Assembly: GCA_004377185.1 (NCBI GenBank) | Contig: SOIM01000012.1 | Location: 62,001-126,000 of the forward strand | Reading direction: 5' to 3' | DNA from: Methanomassiliicoccales archaeon | Lineage (GTDB): Archaea; Thermoplasmatota; Thermoplasmata; RBG-16-68-12; SOIM01 | DNA: 64,000 nt | Shown here: in pieces, positions 18,698 to 26,384 of the stretch | Position numbering within the stretch: the first letter of the stretch is position 1 | Layout: the number at the start of each line of letters is the position of its first letter | Program-made: the position numbers and the translations under genes | Notes under the pieces: generated by a model | What the model was told of the DNA's origin: nothing | The model's input: only the letters and a program-made list of their open reading frames with translations | Database searches by the model: none

Positions 18698-19791
18698 TGC
18701 CTAGAGTTGAGCTTCGGAACGTTTCAAAACGGTTCGGAAAGATTGTCGCAGTGGACACTACCAACATCACGATTGAGAATGGGGAATACCTGTCCATCGT
18801 AGGTCCGAGTGGCTGTGGCAAGACCACGTTGGTCAAACTTATATCCGGTGTGTGGGAGCCGACTGAAGGTGAGATTCTCATAGACGGTAAGAAGGTGAAC
18901 AAGGTCCCCACCGAGGACAGGGACCTGGGGTATGTCTTCCAAAGCATCGCTTTGTTTCCCCACATGTCTGTATGGGAAAATACCATATATTCCCCCTATG
19001 TGAAGAACAAGCCCGAAGATGAGAGACAGAGAATTGGTGAGGACTCACTGCGCCTCGTAAACCTGTTGGAGAAGAAAGGACTCTTCCCGAGTCAATTGAG
19101 CGGAGGCGCCCAGCAGAAAGTCGGATTAGCAAGAGCTCTGTCCTCCAAGGCCAAGCTCCTGATACTCGATGAACCTCTCTCGGCTCTTGACGCCAGGGTC
19201 AGAATCGACCTGAGATACGAATTGAGAAGGCTGGTCAAGAGGCTCGGTCTGACAGCGATTCACGTGACCCACGATCAGGAGGAAGCATTATCCGTCGCTG
19301 ACAGAACAGTTGTCATGAGGAAGGGCAGGATCGTGGAAAAGGGTTCCCCCAGGCAACTGTACGAAAGACCCAGTCATCTGTTCACTGCGAACTTCGTGGG
19401 GGAGGCCAATTTCCTTGAAGGAAACATAAAGACAAAATCGGAAGAATGGTGTTCGGTGGAACTTAGGAATCAGCAGTTTCTGTCCGTTCATCCTACGAAT
19501 GCAAAAGTGGGGGACCCTGTCGTTCTATTCATAAGACCGGAGAACCTGAGATTCTGCCGTGAATTCAAGGCGAACAGTCTCCCCGGAACCGTCAAAGAGG
19601 TCCAGTTCATGGGGTCCTATCTTAGATACAAGGTCATGCTGGAGACGGAAGAGACCGCCTTGGTGGACCTTCAGATCCCGCACGAAAGGATTAATGCAGG
19701 GGAGAGGGTTATGGTAGAATTTGATCCAATTGACACTATCATGTATGAGAGACCGCCTGAGGGACTTAGGGAGGTGTTGAGACTTGAGTGA
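18697..19791 (+). CDS. ABC importer ATPase 2
   Basis: This second 364-residue ATPase has the same layout as its neighbour: Walker A GPSGCGKTT, signature LSGGAQQK, Walker B LILDEPL, HVTHDQEE and a C-terminal TOBE-like domain. The two are paralogues that have diverged clearly. One plausible reading is that each contacts one half of the fused permease, making an asymmetric ATPase pair, but this is inference. The GTG start overlaps the preceding stop (TAGTG). The next gene overlaps its 3' end by 8 bases. Confidence 0.93.
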   Translation: MPRVELRNVSKRFGKIVAVDTTNITIENGEYLSIVGPSGCGKTTLVKLISGVWEPTEGEILIDGKKVNKVPTEDRDLGYVFQSIALFPHMSVWENTIYSPYVKNKPEDERQRIGEDSLRLVNLLEKKGLFPSQLSGGAQQKVGLARALSSKAKLLILDEPLSALDARVRIDLRYELRRLVKRLGLTAIHVTHDQEEALSVADRTVVMRKGRIVEKGSPRQLYERPSHLFTANFVGEANFLEGNIKTKSEEWCSVELRNQQFLSVHPTNAKVGDPVVLFIRPENLRFCREFKANSLPGTVKEVQFMGSYLRYKVMLETEETALVDLQIPHERINAGERVMVEFDPIDTIMYERPPEGLREVLRLE

Positions 19792-20455
19792 GAAGGCTTT
19801 GCTTGGTTGGTTTTCGAGAAGAAGAGAGTCTGTGATTGCTTCAAAAACGATAGACCACGTTCTCAAGATTGTGGATACCTGCGTGGAGCTCGACAAGGCC
19901 ATCGGGGCCGTGATCTCAGATAACAGGAGCGGTGCGATAGACGCCCTTCACAGACTCATGATGAGGGAGAATGAAGCAGATACTATCGAAAGAGAGCTCT
20001 TTAACGAACTCAGCAGAGGAGAGCTCAATCCAAAGGACAGGGAGGATCTGATGCATCTAGTCAAACGGATGGATCTCGTTGCGGATTGGGCGAAGGTTGG
20101 GGGTAGAAATCTACAGATTCTCATTGAGATTGAATTACACATCCCAACGGATGTCTGGGCTGAGTTCAAGGAGATAAGCAAGAACATGGTCGACTGCGCT
20201 AGGTCGTTGGCGAAGACCGTGGAGGCGTTTGGAGAAGACGCGGACCGCGTCATCAAGTGGGCAAGGGAGACCAACCGGATCGAGCACGTCATAGACGACT
20301 TGTATTACCGGACGAAGAAAGCGATGGTTAAGTCCACTGCCGACCCGAGAGTCGTGATCCTATTGAACGACTTCCTCGAAGGAATGGAAAATGCCAGCGA
20401 TTTCTGCAAGGAAGCGGCGGATATCTTCTCAATACTCGTTCTGGGTGGCAGGTAA
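19784..20455 (+). CDS. PhoU-like (DUF47) protein
   Basis: The 223-residue all-helical protein resembles the DUF47/PhoU-related family, with paired helices rich in acidic residues (MRENEADTIERELF, RMDLVADWAK, TNRIEHVIDDLYYR). Such proteins usually accompany phosphate or other ion transporters and regulate them in the cytoplasm. The TTG start at 19784 overlaps the end of the ABC ATPase gene by 8 bp, placing it in the same operon. It lies 11 bp from the end of the convergent pcn gene. The association is the main hint that the transporter may carry an anion. Confidence 0.82.
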   Translation: MSEKALLGWFSRRRESVIASKTIDHVLKIVDTCVELDKAIGAVISDNRSGAIDALHRLMMRENEADTIERELFNELSRGELNPKDREDLMHLVKRMDLVADWAKVGGRNLQILIEIELHIPTDVWAEFKEISKNMVDCARSLAKTVEAFGEDADRVIKWARETNRIEHVIDDLYYRTKKAMVKSTADPRVVILLNDFLEGMENASDFCKEAADIFSILVLGGR

Positions 20456-20466
20456 CTCAGGAGATA

Positions 20467-21204
20467 CTACTCGCTCTCTATTCTTGGGGCAAGAAGATAT
20501 TTCACTGCCCCTTTCCCACCGGCTATCTCGAACTCCATCCTCACGGGATAGTCGTTCCCGAGATGCATGGTTATCGATTCGGCCGAACTCACCGCTTTTA
20601 TCATGTTGGAGAAGTAATCCAGTGGGAACAACGATCTGACGGTTTCCTTACAATCCAGTTCTTCCAGTAGATCCTTCGGCAGTTTCAGGTTGACCGAATC
20701 AGTGTCTCCCTCGGAAATCATTTCGAAGCCGTCCGGTGAGGAGATTAGGGCAATATGGTCCGACACACTCTCGGAAGCCCTTATCCCCTGTCGTAGCTCG
20801 TCCGTCCGCACAGTAAGCTTTGCGGGAAGGTCCAAGTTGGGCACCTTGGGGTCCGACATGCCAGCGGTGTCCACGAGGGACATCCTTCTGACAATGTTAC
20901 CAACGGACATGATCAACCTGTTCTTGTCCTCATCATGCTCCATGCTTATTATTTCCCCTGCTCTCGCAAGCTTCAGGACTTCTCTCATCTTATTGATGTC
21001 AATCCCCAATTCGGTCTCATCCCCCTTGTACTCCTCGAAAGCACTCTTTTCAAGGGTCAGATCAACCATAGCGACATGAGCAGGATCAACAGCCTTCACG
21101 GCGATTCCGCTCTTCCCGATATTCAACTTCACTTCGTCCACAAGGGTAGAAACAACATCTATGAGCTCCTTAAGGACTTCCGATCTTGCCTTAGCGTTGA
21201 ACAT
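20467..21204 (-). CDS. pcn: PCNA, DNA polymerase sliding clamp
   Basis: The 245-residue protein forms the trimeric ring that tethers DNA polymerase, FEN1, ligase and other partners to DNA. It has the typical archaeal PCNA order: FNAKARSEVLKELIDVVSTLVDEV at the N terminus, the central loop AVDPAHVAMVDL, interdomain connector region around SDPKVPNLDLPAKL, and the C-terminal APRIESE that contributes to partner binding. An ATG at 21204 follows a GGGGGAG run, and a TATA box lies at 21241-21250. It is downstream of tfs on the same strand, but has its own promoter. Confidence 0.97.
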   Translation of the reverse strand: MFNAKARSEVLKELIDVVSTLVDEVKLNIGKSGIAVKAVDPAHVAMVDLTLEKSAFEEYKGDETELGIDINKMREVLKLARAGEIISMEHDEDKNRLIMSVGNIVRRMSLVDTAGMSDPKVPNLDLPAKLTVRTDELRQGIRASESVSDHIALISSPDGFEMISEGDTDSVNLKLPKDLLEELDCKETVRSLFPLDYFSNMIKAVSSAESITMHLGNDYPVRMEFEIAGGKGAVKYLLAPRIESE

Positions 21205-21240
21205 ACGCTCCCCCTTTTTTAGGAGGTAAACGCATCTAAA

Positions 21241-21250
21241 GTTATAAAAC
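21241..21250 (-). promoter_or_regulatory. TATA box of pcn
   Basis: On the minus strand GTTTTATAAC precedes the pcn ATG by about 37 bp, predicting transcription from near 21218. Confidence 0.5.
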
Positions 21251-21274
21251 TATTCAATTGGAGAATCGGACGAC

Positions 21275-21586
21275 TCAGAACTCCCTCCAAGTGTGGTGAC
21301 ACTTGGTGCACCTGTAGATCCTGGTCGTGGGTTCGTCCGCAGCTCTGGTCTGCCTCATCATCCAGTACGCCCTGTTGTTGTCGCACTCTGGACATTGTAT
21401 TGTTGTCTCGGGAAGTGTCTCGGTGATTTCATCCAAAACGAGGAAATCCGATTTCTCTTTCTTGGGCTTCCTCACGCTCTTCTCTGACAGATTGCCGATG
21501 TCGCACGAGTATCCACAACCCTCCTTTCTGCAGACCATCTTCCCATCTTCGGGATACAGCAATGTACTACACTTGGGACAGAACAT
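21275..21586 (-). CDS. tfs: transcription factor S (TFIIS-like cleavage factor)
   Basis: The 103-residue protein rescues backtracked RNA polymerase by inducing transcript cleavage. It has an N-terminal zinc ribbon (CPKC...CRKEGC) as in RPB9/RPC11 and a C-terminal TFIIS-type ribbon (CPEC...CTKC). The catalytic Asp-Glu pair is present in the loop (RAADEPTT), so the protein should be cleavage-competent. Length is typical. A minus-strand TATA element (GGTTTTTATG, 21616-21625) lies 30-40 bp upstream. Confidence 0.96.
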   Translation of the reverse strand: MFCPKCSTLLYPEDGKMVCRKEGCGYSCDIGNLSEKSVRKPKKEKSDFLVLDEITETLPETTIQCPECDNNRAYWMMRQTRAADEPTTRIYRCTKCHHTWREF

Positions 21587-21644
21587 CTCTACCTCACGCT
21601 CATACAGTCCGTAGGCATAAAAACCTTTCGAGGTTACGGACTAG

Positions 21645-22559
21645 TCAGCGCCTCTGATACCTTCCGAGAGCCCTCTCAACAAGCCTCTGGTTGACTGTGT
21701 TTTTGTCGTATCCCTTCCTTCCCAGATCTCTTTGAGGGGCCTTTGCCTTGGGAGCCTGCTGGGCCTTTTTGGACTTTGCTTTTACTTCGGGCTTTGCTTT
21801 GGCTCTAGTCTTCGAAGGAGCTTTTGCTTTGGTAGATTTTCTGGCTACCGTCTTGACAGGTATCCTGCGCATCTCTTTCAGTTTCTCAGGGTGTCTGCCC
21901 CACCAGGTTTTCGACTTTCTCATGTTATCACTCGCTGTTCTCTTTGACATGCTCACATGGGGTGGTGGCATTGCGACAATCGGGCTTGCTCTCAGTTCAA
22001 GCTCTCTCTTCACCTGTTGCCCCACTATCCCGCCTATGTAAGCGAATATGATCGTGACAAGGTAACCATTGAGTCCCACTGAAAAAGTGGCACCAAGTGC
22101 CGCGACAAAAGCGGCAAGATATGCCATGGTGAAGTGGATGTAAGGTTCGAGTACAGGTATGGCCTCTGCCAACGAGGTCGCTCCCATCGCGGGCAAGGAA
22201 GCCACGAAATGTATCTCTTGGGTGAGAACTCCGCTGCTGGCCATGAATGAGAACGCGAAGATCATGGCAACCGGTATGCTTGCGGCCAAAACCCCTTTCC
22301 AGGGCGATGCGGTCTTTCTTCCGCCGATGTAGCCAGCGATCATCTGACCAAGAGTTGGGATCCACCAGAGGAGAACGGACAGGATCGTTACGTATTTCAC
22401 TCCGCTCCAGAAACTGAAGGGAGTTTTCTCCCTTTTCCTATGTGCTTGATAAATTCCCTCATCGTGAGGCAGAGACATGACCCCTCTTTCGATCAGCTTC
22501 TTGGTTGTTGGGTCTACCCTTGCCTGCCTTTTCTTCTTTTTCTTCGAGAACAATCCCAT
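21645..22559 (-). CDS. four-helix membrane protein with histone H1-like basic tail
   Basis: The 304-residue protein starts MGLFSKKKKKR and has about four membrane helices between residues ~50 and 200. A ~100-residue C-terminal tail is very rich in Lys, Ala and Pro (KAKAPSKTRAKAKPEVKAKSKK), resembling histone H1 or bacterial H1-like tails. No known family was recognised. The frame is open to 22787, but that extension overlaps the Nudix gene. The ATG at 22559 is supported by a TATA box at 22618-22630. A perfect palindrome lies between the two. A role in attaching nucleic acid to the membrane is possible but unproven. Confidence 0.75.
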   Translation of the reverse strand: MGLFSKKKKKRQARVDPTTKKLIERGVMSLPHDEGIYQAHRKREKTPFSFWSGVKYVTILSVLLWWIPTLGQMIAGYIGGRKTASPWKGVLAASIPVAMIFAFSFMASSGVLTQEIHFVASLPAMGATSLAEAIPVLEPYIHFTMAYLAAFVAALGATFSVGLNGYLVTIIFAYIGGIVGQQVKRELELRASPIVAMPPPHVSMSKRTASDNMRKSKTWWGRHPEKLKEMRRIPVKTVARKSTKAKAPSKTRAKAKPEVKAKSKKAQQAPKAKAPQRDLGRKGYDKNTVNQRLVERALGRYQRR

Positions 22560-22577
22560 CCCTTCAGAGTGAAGTTG

Positions 22578-22595
22578 GTCAGACTTTTGTCTGAC
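22578..22595 (-). promoter_or_regulatory. perfect 7-4-7 palindrome in the leader of the H1-tail membrane gene
   Basis: GTCAGAC-TTTT-GTCTGAC is a perfect inverted repeat. It sits just after the expected transcript start, between the TATA box and the ATG at 22559. It could be a regulator-binding site or a hairpin in the mRNA leader. Confidence 0.45.
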
Positions 22596-22617
22596 AAATA
22601 ACCCCAATACGTTAGAC

Positions 22618-22630
22618 CATATATATAGGT
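22618..22630 (-). promoter_or_regulatory. TATA box of the H1-tail membrane gene
   Basis: CCATATATATAGG lies about 60-70 bp upstream of the ATG at 22559 and predicts a leader of about 38 nt. Confidence 0.5.
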
Positions 22631-22656
22631 TTCGTTCGCAAAACGTCTGCCAAGCG

Positions 22657-23172
22657 CTAGTACTTCGTTGCGGTTTTCCAAATGTTCTGGAACCACTCGA
22701 CATCAGCAAAATGAAGCGGTGGTGTCTCAAAGGTCGCAACCTGATGTATCTCATCCTTGTCTTGAGGTTCCAGGGAACCTCCAACACATGTTGCGATGAA
22801 AATGAACACCCATCTTTCCAGGTTCCAGTCTTTGAAGAGGTACTGACACTTGTGCAGTTCAGGCATCTCCTTCAGTTCAACGTCCAAGCCTGTTTCCTCT
22901 CTTGCTTCTCGGATGGCACCTTCCTCCACGGTCTCTCCCTCCTGAATTCGCCCTCCCGGAGGATGGAAACTCCCGTTCCTCTCGGAACTCACTAGGATTA
23001 TGCCTTCGTCATTCCGAATGATGATCCTGCATCCTCCCTTGCACTTTGGGTAGTCCTCCTTCTCATCCCTCTCATGGTGGTCAAAGAGGAAATCTCTCAC
23101 AGTAGGTTGGCCGTATTTTTCGACCAGATGATGGATCTCTTTCTCTTCGGGGCGCTCCAGCGAAATCCTCAT
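22657..23172 (-). CDS. Nudix hydrolase
   Basis: The 171-residue protein carries a complete Nudix box, G-x5-E-x7-R-E-x2-E-E-x-G-L (GRIQEGETV...REAREETGL, residues ~74-96). It should therefore hydrolyse a nucleoside diphosphate linked to another group. The substrate cannot be read from the sequence. About 45 residues precede the domain and contain HHLVEKYGQPTVRDFLFDHHER, possibly a helical cap. It lies between the tRNA pair and the H1-tail membrane gene on the same strand. Confidence 0.88.
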   Translation of the reverse strand: MRISLERPEEKEIHHLVEKYGQPTVRDFLFDHHERDEKEDYPKCKGGCRIIIRNDEGIILVSSERNGSFHPPGGRIQEGETVEEGAIREAREETGLDVELKEMPELHKCQYLFKDWNLERWVFIFIATCVGGSLEPQDKDEIHQVATFETPPLHFADVEWFQNIWKTATKY

Positions 23173-23236
23173 GTTAATCGTACCTCACAAACAACTTTTG
23201 GTACTAACGTCGAAATCGAACGTGTGTATGGATTAG

Positions 23237-23343
23237 TCCCGACTCCCGGATTTGAACCGGGGATCTGCTGATTTCGGCCAAAACCGGATTTCTCCGGGAA
23301 CCAACTACAGTCAGCCGCTCTAGCCAGTCTAAGCTAAGTCGGG
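23237..23343 (-). tRNA. tRNA-Tyr(GTA) with intron
   Basis: All four arms fold. The acceptor stem begins C1 and ends G72-A73, the archaeal tyrosine identity pair. The D-stem is GCTT/GAGC, the anticodon stem GCTGA/TCAGC and the T-stem CCCGG/CCGGG. The loop CTGTAG...A gives anticodon GTA. A 32-nt intron (23273-23304) interrupts the gene at the canonical 37/38 position. The mature tRNA is 75 nt. Confidence 0.95.
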
Positions 23344-23347
23344 AACA

Positions 23348-23443
23348 TGCCGCGGGCCGGGCTCGAACCGGCGACTTCAAGATTTCTGATAGCAGACCGA
23401 AGTTATCTTCAGTCTTGCACTCTCCCAACTGAGTTACCGCAGC
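23348..23443 (-). tRNA. tRNA-Phe(GAA) with intron
   Basis: The acceptor stem GCTGCGG/CCGCGGC includes one G-T pair. The D-stem is ACTC/GAGT, the anticodon stem CAAGA/TCTTG and the T-stem GCCGG/CCGGC. Anticodon GAA is in the loop CTGAAG...A. A 23-nt intron (23384-23406) lies at 37/38. The mature length is 73 nt. It is 4 bp from tRNA-Tyr and probably co-transcribed, with a minus-strand TATA element (AAATTAAAAT) at about 23470-23480. Confidence 0.95.
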
Positions 23444-23649
23444 TCTGGAAAAATGGATTGTGCGAAACCTATTTTAATTTAGTGGTAAGGGTTTCATGGA
23501 TGCGATTCCTAACTCCGTCATCTCTCGAGGGCGTGTGACAACGCAGGACATCAACGTGTATTCGTTTTGACGGTGACAAAAACGCAACTCGGCCAGTGGC
23601 GATGGAGGCGGTCTGTCCCACTTGTCTGGACCTTGTGCTTTTACAAGGC

Positions 23650-23667
23650 CATGCTGACACCAGCATG
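23650..23667. promoter_or_regulatory. 7-4-7 palindrome directly upstream of the pilus operon TATA box
   Basis: CATGCTG-ACAC-CAGCATG is a perfect inverted repeat ending 4 bp before the TATA box of the pilin-like gene. Its position at the TFB-recognition element makes it a good operator candidate. Confidence 0.45.
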
Positions 23668-23670
23668 AGA

Positions 23671-23682
23671 AGTTATAAATAC
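23671..23682 (+). promoter_or_regulatory. TATA box of the pilus operon
   Basis: AGTTATAAATAC predicts transcription from about 23703, about 40 nt before the ATG at 23742. Confidence 0.55.
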
Positions 23683-23741
23683 ACTATTGGACATAAACAA
23701 AACCGACAGGCAGCGGCTTTCTGAATTGTTTGGTGGAGATA

Positions 23742-24707
23742 ATGAAGCACTGTAGAATGAGACCTTCCGTTAAGCGGGACGAAGAAGGTGTTGCTTCGAC
23801 CGTCGGGACGACCATGGCGTTGCTAGTTTTCCTCACTTTCATGTCCCTCATCGTGAATCAGTATGTTCCTGTGTGGATGAAAGATTCAGAATCGGCCCAC
23901 ATGAACGAAGTATTCGGGCAGTTCGGGAACTTCAAGAACAACCTTGACAACCAATTACTGGCCTGTCAGGTTGCCAGGCACGCTCAGAGGACGTGTATGA
24001 AGATCACCACGTTTACGCCGATTACTCTCGGCGTGGACGGTGTGCCCCTGTTTGCATCACCCACTGCTGGACATCTGAGGATGAATCCATGGGATGGCAA
24101 CGTGTCGATCGATTTCAAATATCAGGCTGGGAACTTTACCCAGCCAGTGTGGAAGAACAGCAGCGGGAATATCGAGCTGAGGGTGCTCAACAAATACTTC
24201 GTTCAGCAGCGAGTGATATACGAGAACGGGGGAATCCTGGTCGTCCAGCCAGACGGTCAGCTCGTGGGAGTATCGCCCCATTTCACAATCGAAAACATGA
24301 CCCAATACATGCAGATCTCGCTTTCCCAGATTACATTGGATGGCAGCGGTGGCGTTTCGGGAGTGAGTACAGAAGGTGTTCGTTCCACTCTCAAATATCT
24401 AGATGACACCGTATACAGGAACATCACCTCCGATTTCAACATCACCATATTCACGAAGTACGAGGCAAGCTGGTTCAATTATTACAACGGAACACTTTTC
24501 AGATTGTTCGATAGCCCCGAAATACTTGCGATATCAGGGACACCCACCAACTACATCAGGACTGTGTACTACGAAGTAGCATATAACATCGACCAAGGGT
24601 ATACAAGAATCCGAATCTATAATAACGATGATTTTCCTATTGAAGTTGTTAATCTTGTTACTTCTTCCTTCGATGTCGAGGTTGGAGAAACCACAGGTAG
24701 GGTGTGA
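23742..24707 (+). CDS. pilin-like protein of archaeal type IV pilus system
   Basis: The 321-residue protein has a short positively charged leader, then RDEEGVASTVGTTMALLVFLTFMSLIVNQYVPVWM. This is one N-terminal hydrophobic helix preceded by a charged processing region, like class III signal peptides and pilins of archaea. The rest is an extracytoplasmic beta-rich domain without recognisable family motifs. It is larger than a typical major pilin and may be a minor pilin or pseudopilin. Starts at 23730 (TTG), 23733 (GTG), 23742 and 23757 (ATG) are all possible; 23742 is spaced well after GGTGGAG. It is the first gene of an operon with two ATPases and two TadC-like proteins. Confidence 0.75.
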   Translation: MKHCRMRPSVKRDEEGVASTVGTTMALLVFLTFMSLIVNQYVPVWMKDSESAHMNEVFGQFGNFKNNLDNQLLACQVARHAQRTCMKITTFTPITLGVDGVPLFASPTAGHLRMNPWDGNVSIDFKYQAGNFTQPVWKNSSGNIELRVLNKYFVQQRVIYENGGILVVQPDGQLVGVSPHFTIENMTQYMQISLSQITLDGSGGVSGVSTEGVRSTLKYLDDTVYRNITSDFNITIFTKYEASWFNYYNGTLFRLFDSPEILAISGTPTNYIRTVYYEVAYNIDQGYTRIRIYNNDDFPIEVVNLVTSSFDVEVGETTGRV

Positions 24708-24728
24708 CGATCACAGAGAGGTATTTTC

Positions 24729-26384
24729 ATGGCCAGGAAGAGTAAGAAAGTCCTCCTCCCAAAGGGGACAGTGGCGAGTACCGCCTCCTGGGACGGAGCC
24801 AGGGGCTCCTATCTGACAAGGATTCCAGAAGTCGTAAGCGATAACATCGAGGAGCTTGAGATATTTCCGGTGAGGCCCCCATTCACGTATGCTCGTATCA
24901 TATTCGACAACAAAGAAAGCGAGTATCTGTATGAGACCTTTGAACCAGAGCTTTCGGAAAGGGAAAAGGAGCTTCTGGAAATGGTCAAGGAATCGCTTTC
25001 TCTGACTCTAGAATACGACATCGAGACCTTTGGAATGAGGGACAAGGAGGAGTACCTGAAGGAGAGTGTGGAGACGTTTATTCAGAACCGCGGCATCCGG
25101 ATGGAGAAGTCCTCCAAAGAGAAGATAATCTACTATATTTGCAGGGACTTCGTCGGTTATGGCTCGATCGATGTTCTCATGTCAGATCCGAGAATTGAGG
25201 ACGTGTCCTGCGATGGGACCGATGTTCCTCTCTTCATCTTCCACCAGAAGTACGAATCCGTTAGGGCGTCCGGAAGGTTCAAGACGGACGAGGAACTGAA
25301 CTCCTTCGTTGTTTACTTGGGACAGAGGTGCGGCAAGCAAATCTCTGTTGCAAACCCAATCCTCGACGGAACCACGCGGGAGGGTCATCGAGTCCAGGCA
25401 ACCTATTCGAGAGAGATCACGACCAGGGGCTCAAGTTTCACCATTCGACGGTTCAAAGAGAAGCCCTTTACGCCCGTCGACCTCATCAAGTTCAACACCG
25501 CCTCCCCTGAGATGGTTGCATACCTCTGGATTGCTATGGAGCATGGGAAGTCCATGATGTGCTGTGGCGGCACGGCCAGTGGAAAGACGGCTACATTGAA
25601 CGCGGCAGCTCTTTTCATCAGGCCAGGTGCGAAGATAGTCACTATCGAGGACACAAGAGAGATCAACCTTCCTCACGAGAACTGGATACCTGGTGTTACG
25701 AGGAGTGGCGTGGGGGAGAAAGGCGTGGGAGGAAAAGCTGCTGGCGAGATCGACATGTACGACCTGGTCAGGGCAGCTCTCAGGCAGAGACCCAACTACA
25801 TCCTTGTGGGCGAGGTCAGAGGAAAAGAAACGTACACAATGTTCCAGGCCATGGCCACAGGCCACCCGACCTGCTCCACCATGCATGCAGATTCAGTGAA
25901 ATCCATGGTTAACAGGCTGGAGAACCCACCTATCAATACCCCAAGGATTCTGTTGACCGCTTTGAACCTCGTGGTTGTCCAGAAACATGCAAGGGTGGGC
26001 AAGAGCACTGTCAGAAGGATAACCCAAATGGTAGAATTGGTCGGTTTCGAACCTGAGACGAACGAATTGATTACGAACACGATCTACGAATGGGACTCAG
26101 CCACGGACACGTTCATATACAAAGGTCACAGCTTCATTCTGGACGAGCTCATGGAAATGAAGAACATGACCCATGAGGAGATGGATGCCGAGTTCCTGCG
26201 CAGGGTGGACATTGTCAACTACCTGGTCGAGAAGGATATGACAGACTTTGAAGATATCTCTCGGACGATCGTGTCCTATTACCAGTTCCCCGATGAGACA
26301 ATCAAGAAGATAAGGGACGAGATGGGCTGGGAGAGGGAAGAGATTGTTTCTCCAACCAGGCTGGAGAGTGAGACCCTTGGCTAG
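24729..26384 (+). CDS. type IV pilus/secretion ATPase 1 (GspE/TadA/FlaI family)
   Basis: The 551-residue cytoplasmic ATPase should drive pilus assembly or secretion. The N-terminal region (~30-170) leads into the RecA-like domain. Walker A is GGTASGKT near residue 280, the Asp-box reads TIEDTREINLPHENW, Walker B is ILVGEVRGKE, and the His-box is CSTMHADSV. All catalytic motifs are intact. The ATG follows AGAGAGGT. It is separated by 21 bp from the pilin-like gene and the next gene begins at or within its 3' end. The ATPase at 28447-30240 is its paralogue. Confidence 0.93.
   Translation: MARKSKKVLLPKGTVASTASWDGARGSYLTRIPEVVSDNIEELEIFPVRPPFTYARIIFDNKESEYLYETFEPELSEREKELLEMVKESLSLTLEYDIETFGMRDKEEYLKESVETFIQNRGIRMEKSSKEKIIYYICRDFVGYGSIDVLMSDPRIEDVSCDGTDVPLFIFHQKYESVRASGRFKTDEELNSFVVYLGQRCGKQISVANPILDGTTREGHRVQATYSREITTRGSSFTIRRFKEKPFTPVDLIKFNTASPEMVAYLWIAMEHGKSMMCCGGTASGKTATLNAAALFIRPGAKIVTIEDTREINLPHENWIPGVTRSGVGEKGVGGKAAGEIDMYDLVRAALRQRPNYILVGEVRGKETYTMFQAMATGHPTCSTMHADSVKSMVNRLENPPINTPRILLTALNLVVVQKHARVGKSTVRRITQMVELVGFEPETNELITNTIYEWDSATDTFIYKGHSFILDELMEMKNMTHEEMDAEFLRRVDIVNYLVEKDMTDFEDISRTIVSYYQFPDETIKKIRDEMGWEREEIVSPTRLESETLG

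Noticed and set aside
22560-22787. N-terminal extension of the H1-tail membrane protein
   Set aside because: It overlaps the Nudix gene and contains the TATA box and palindrome of the real promoter.
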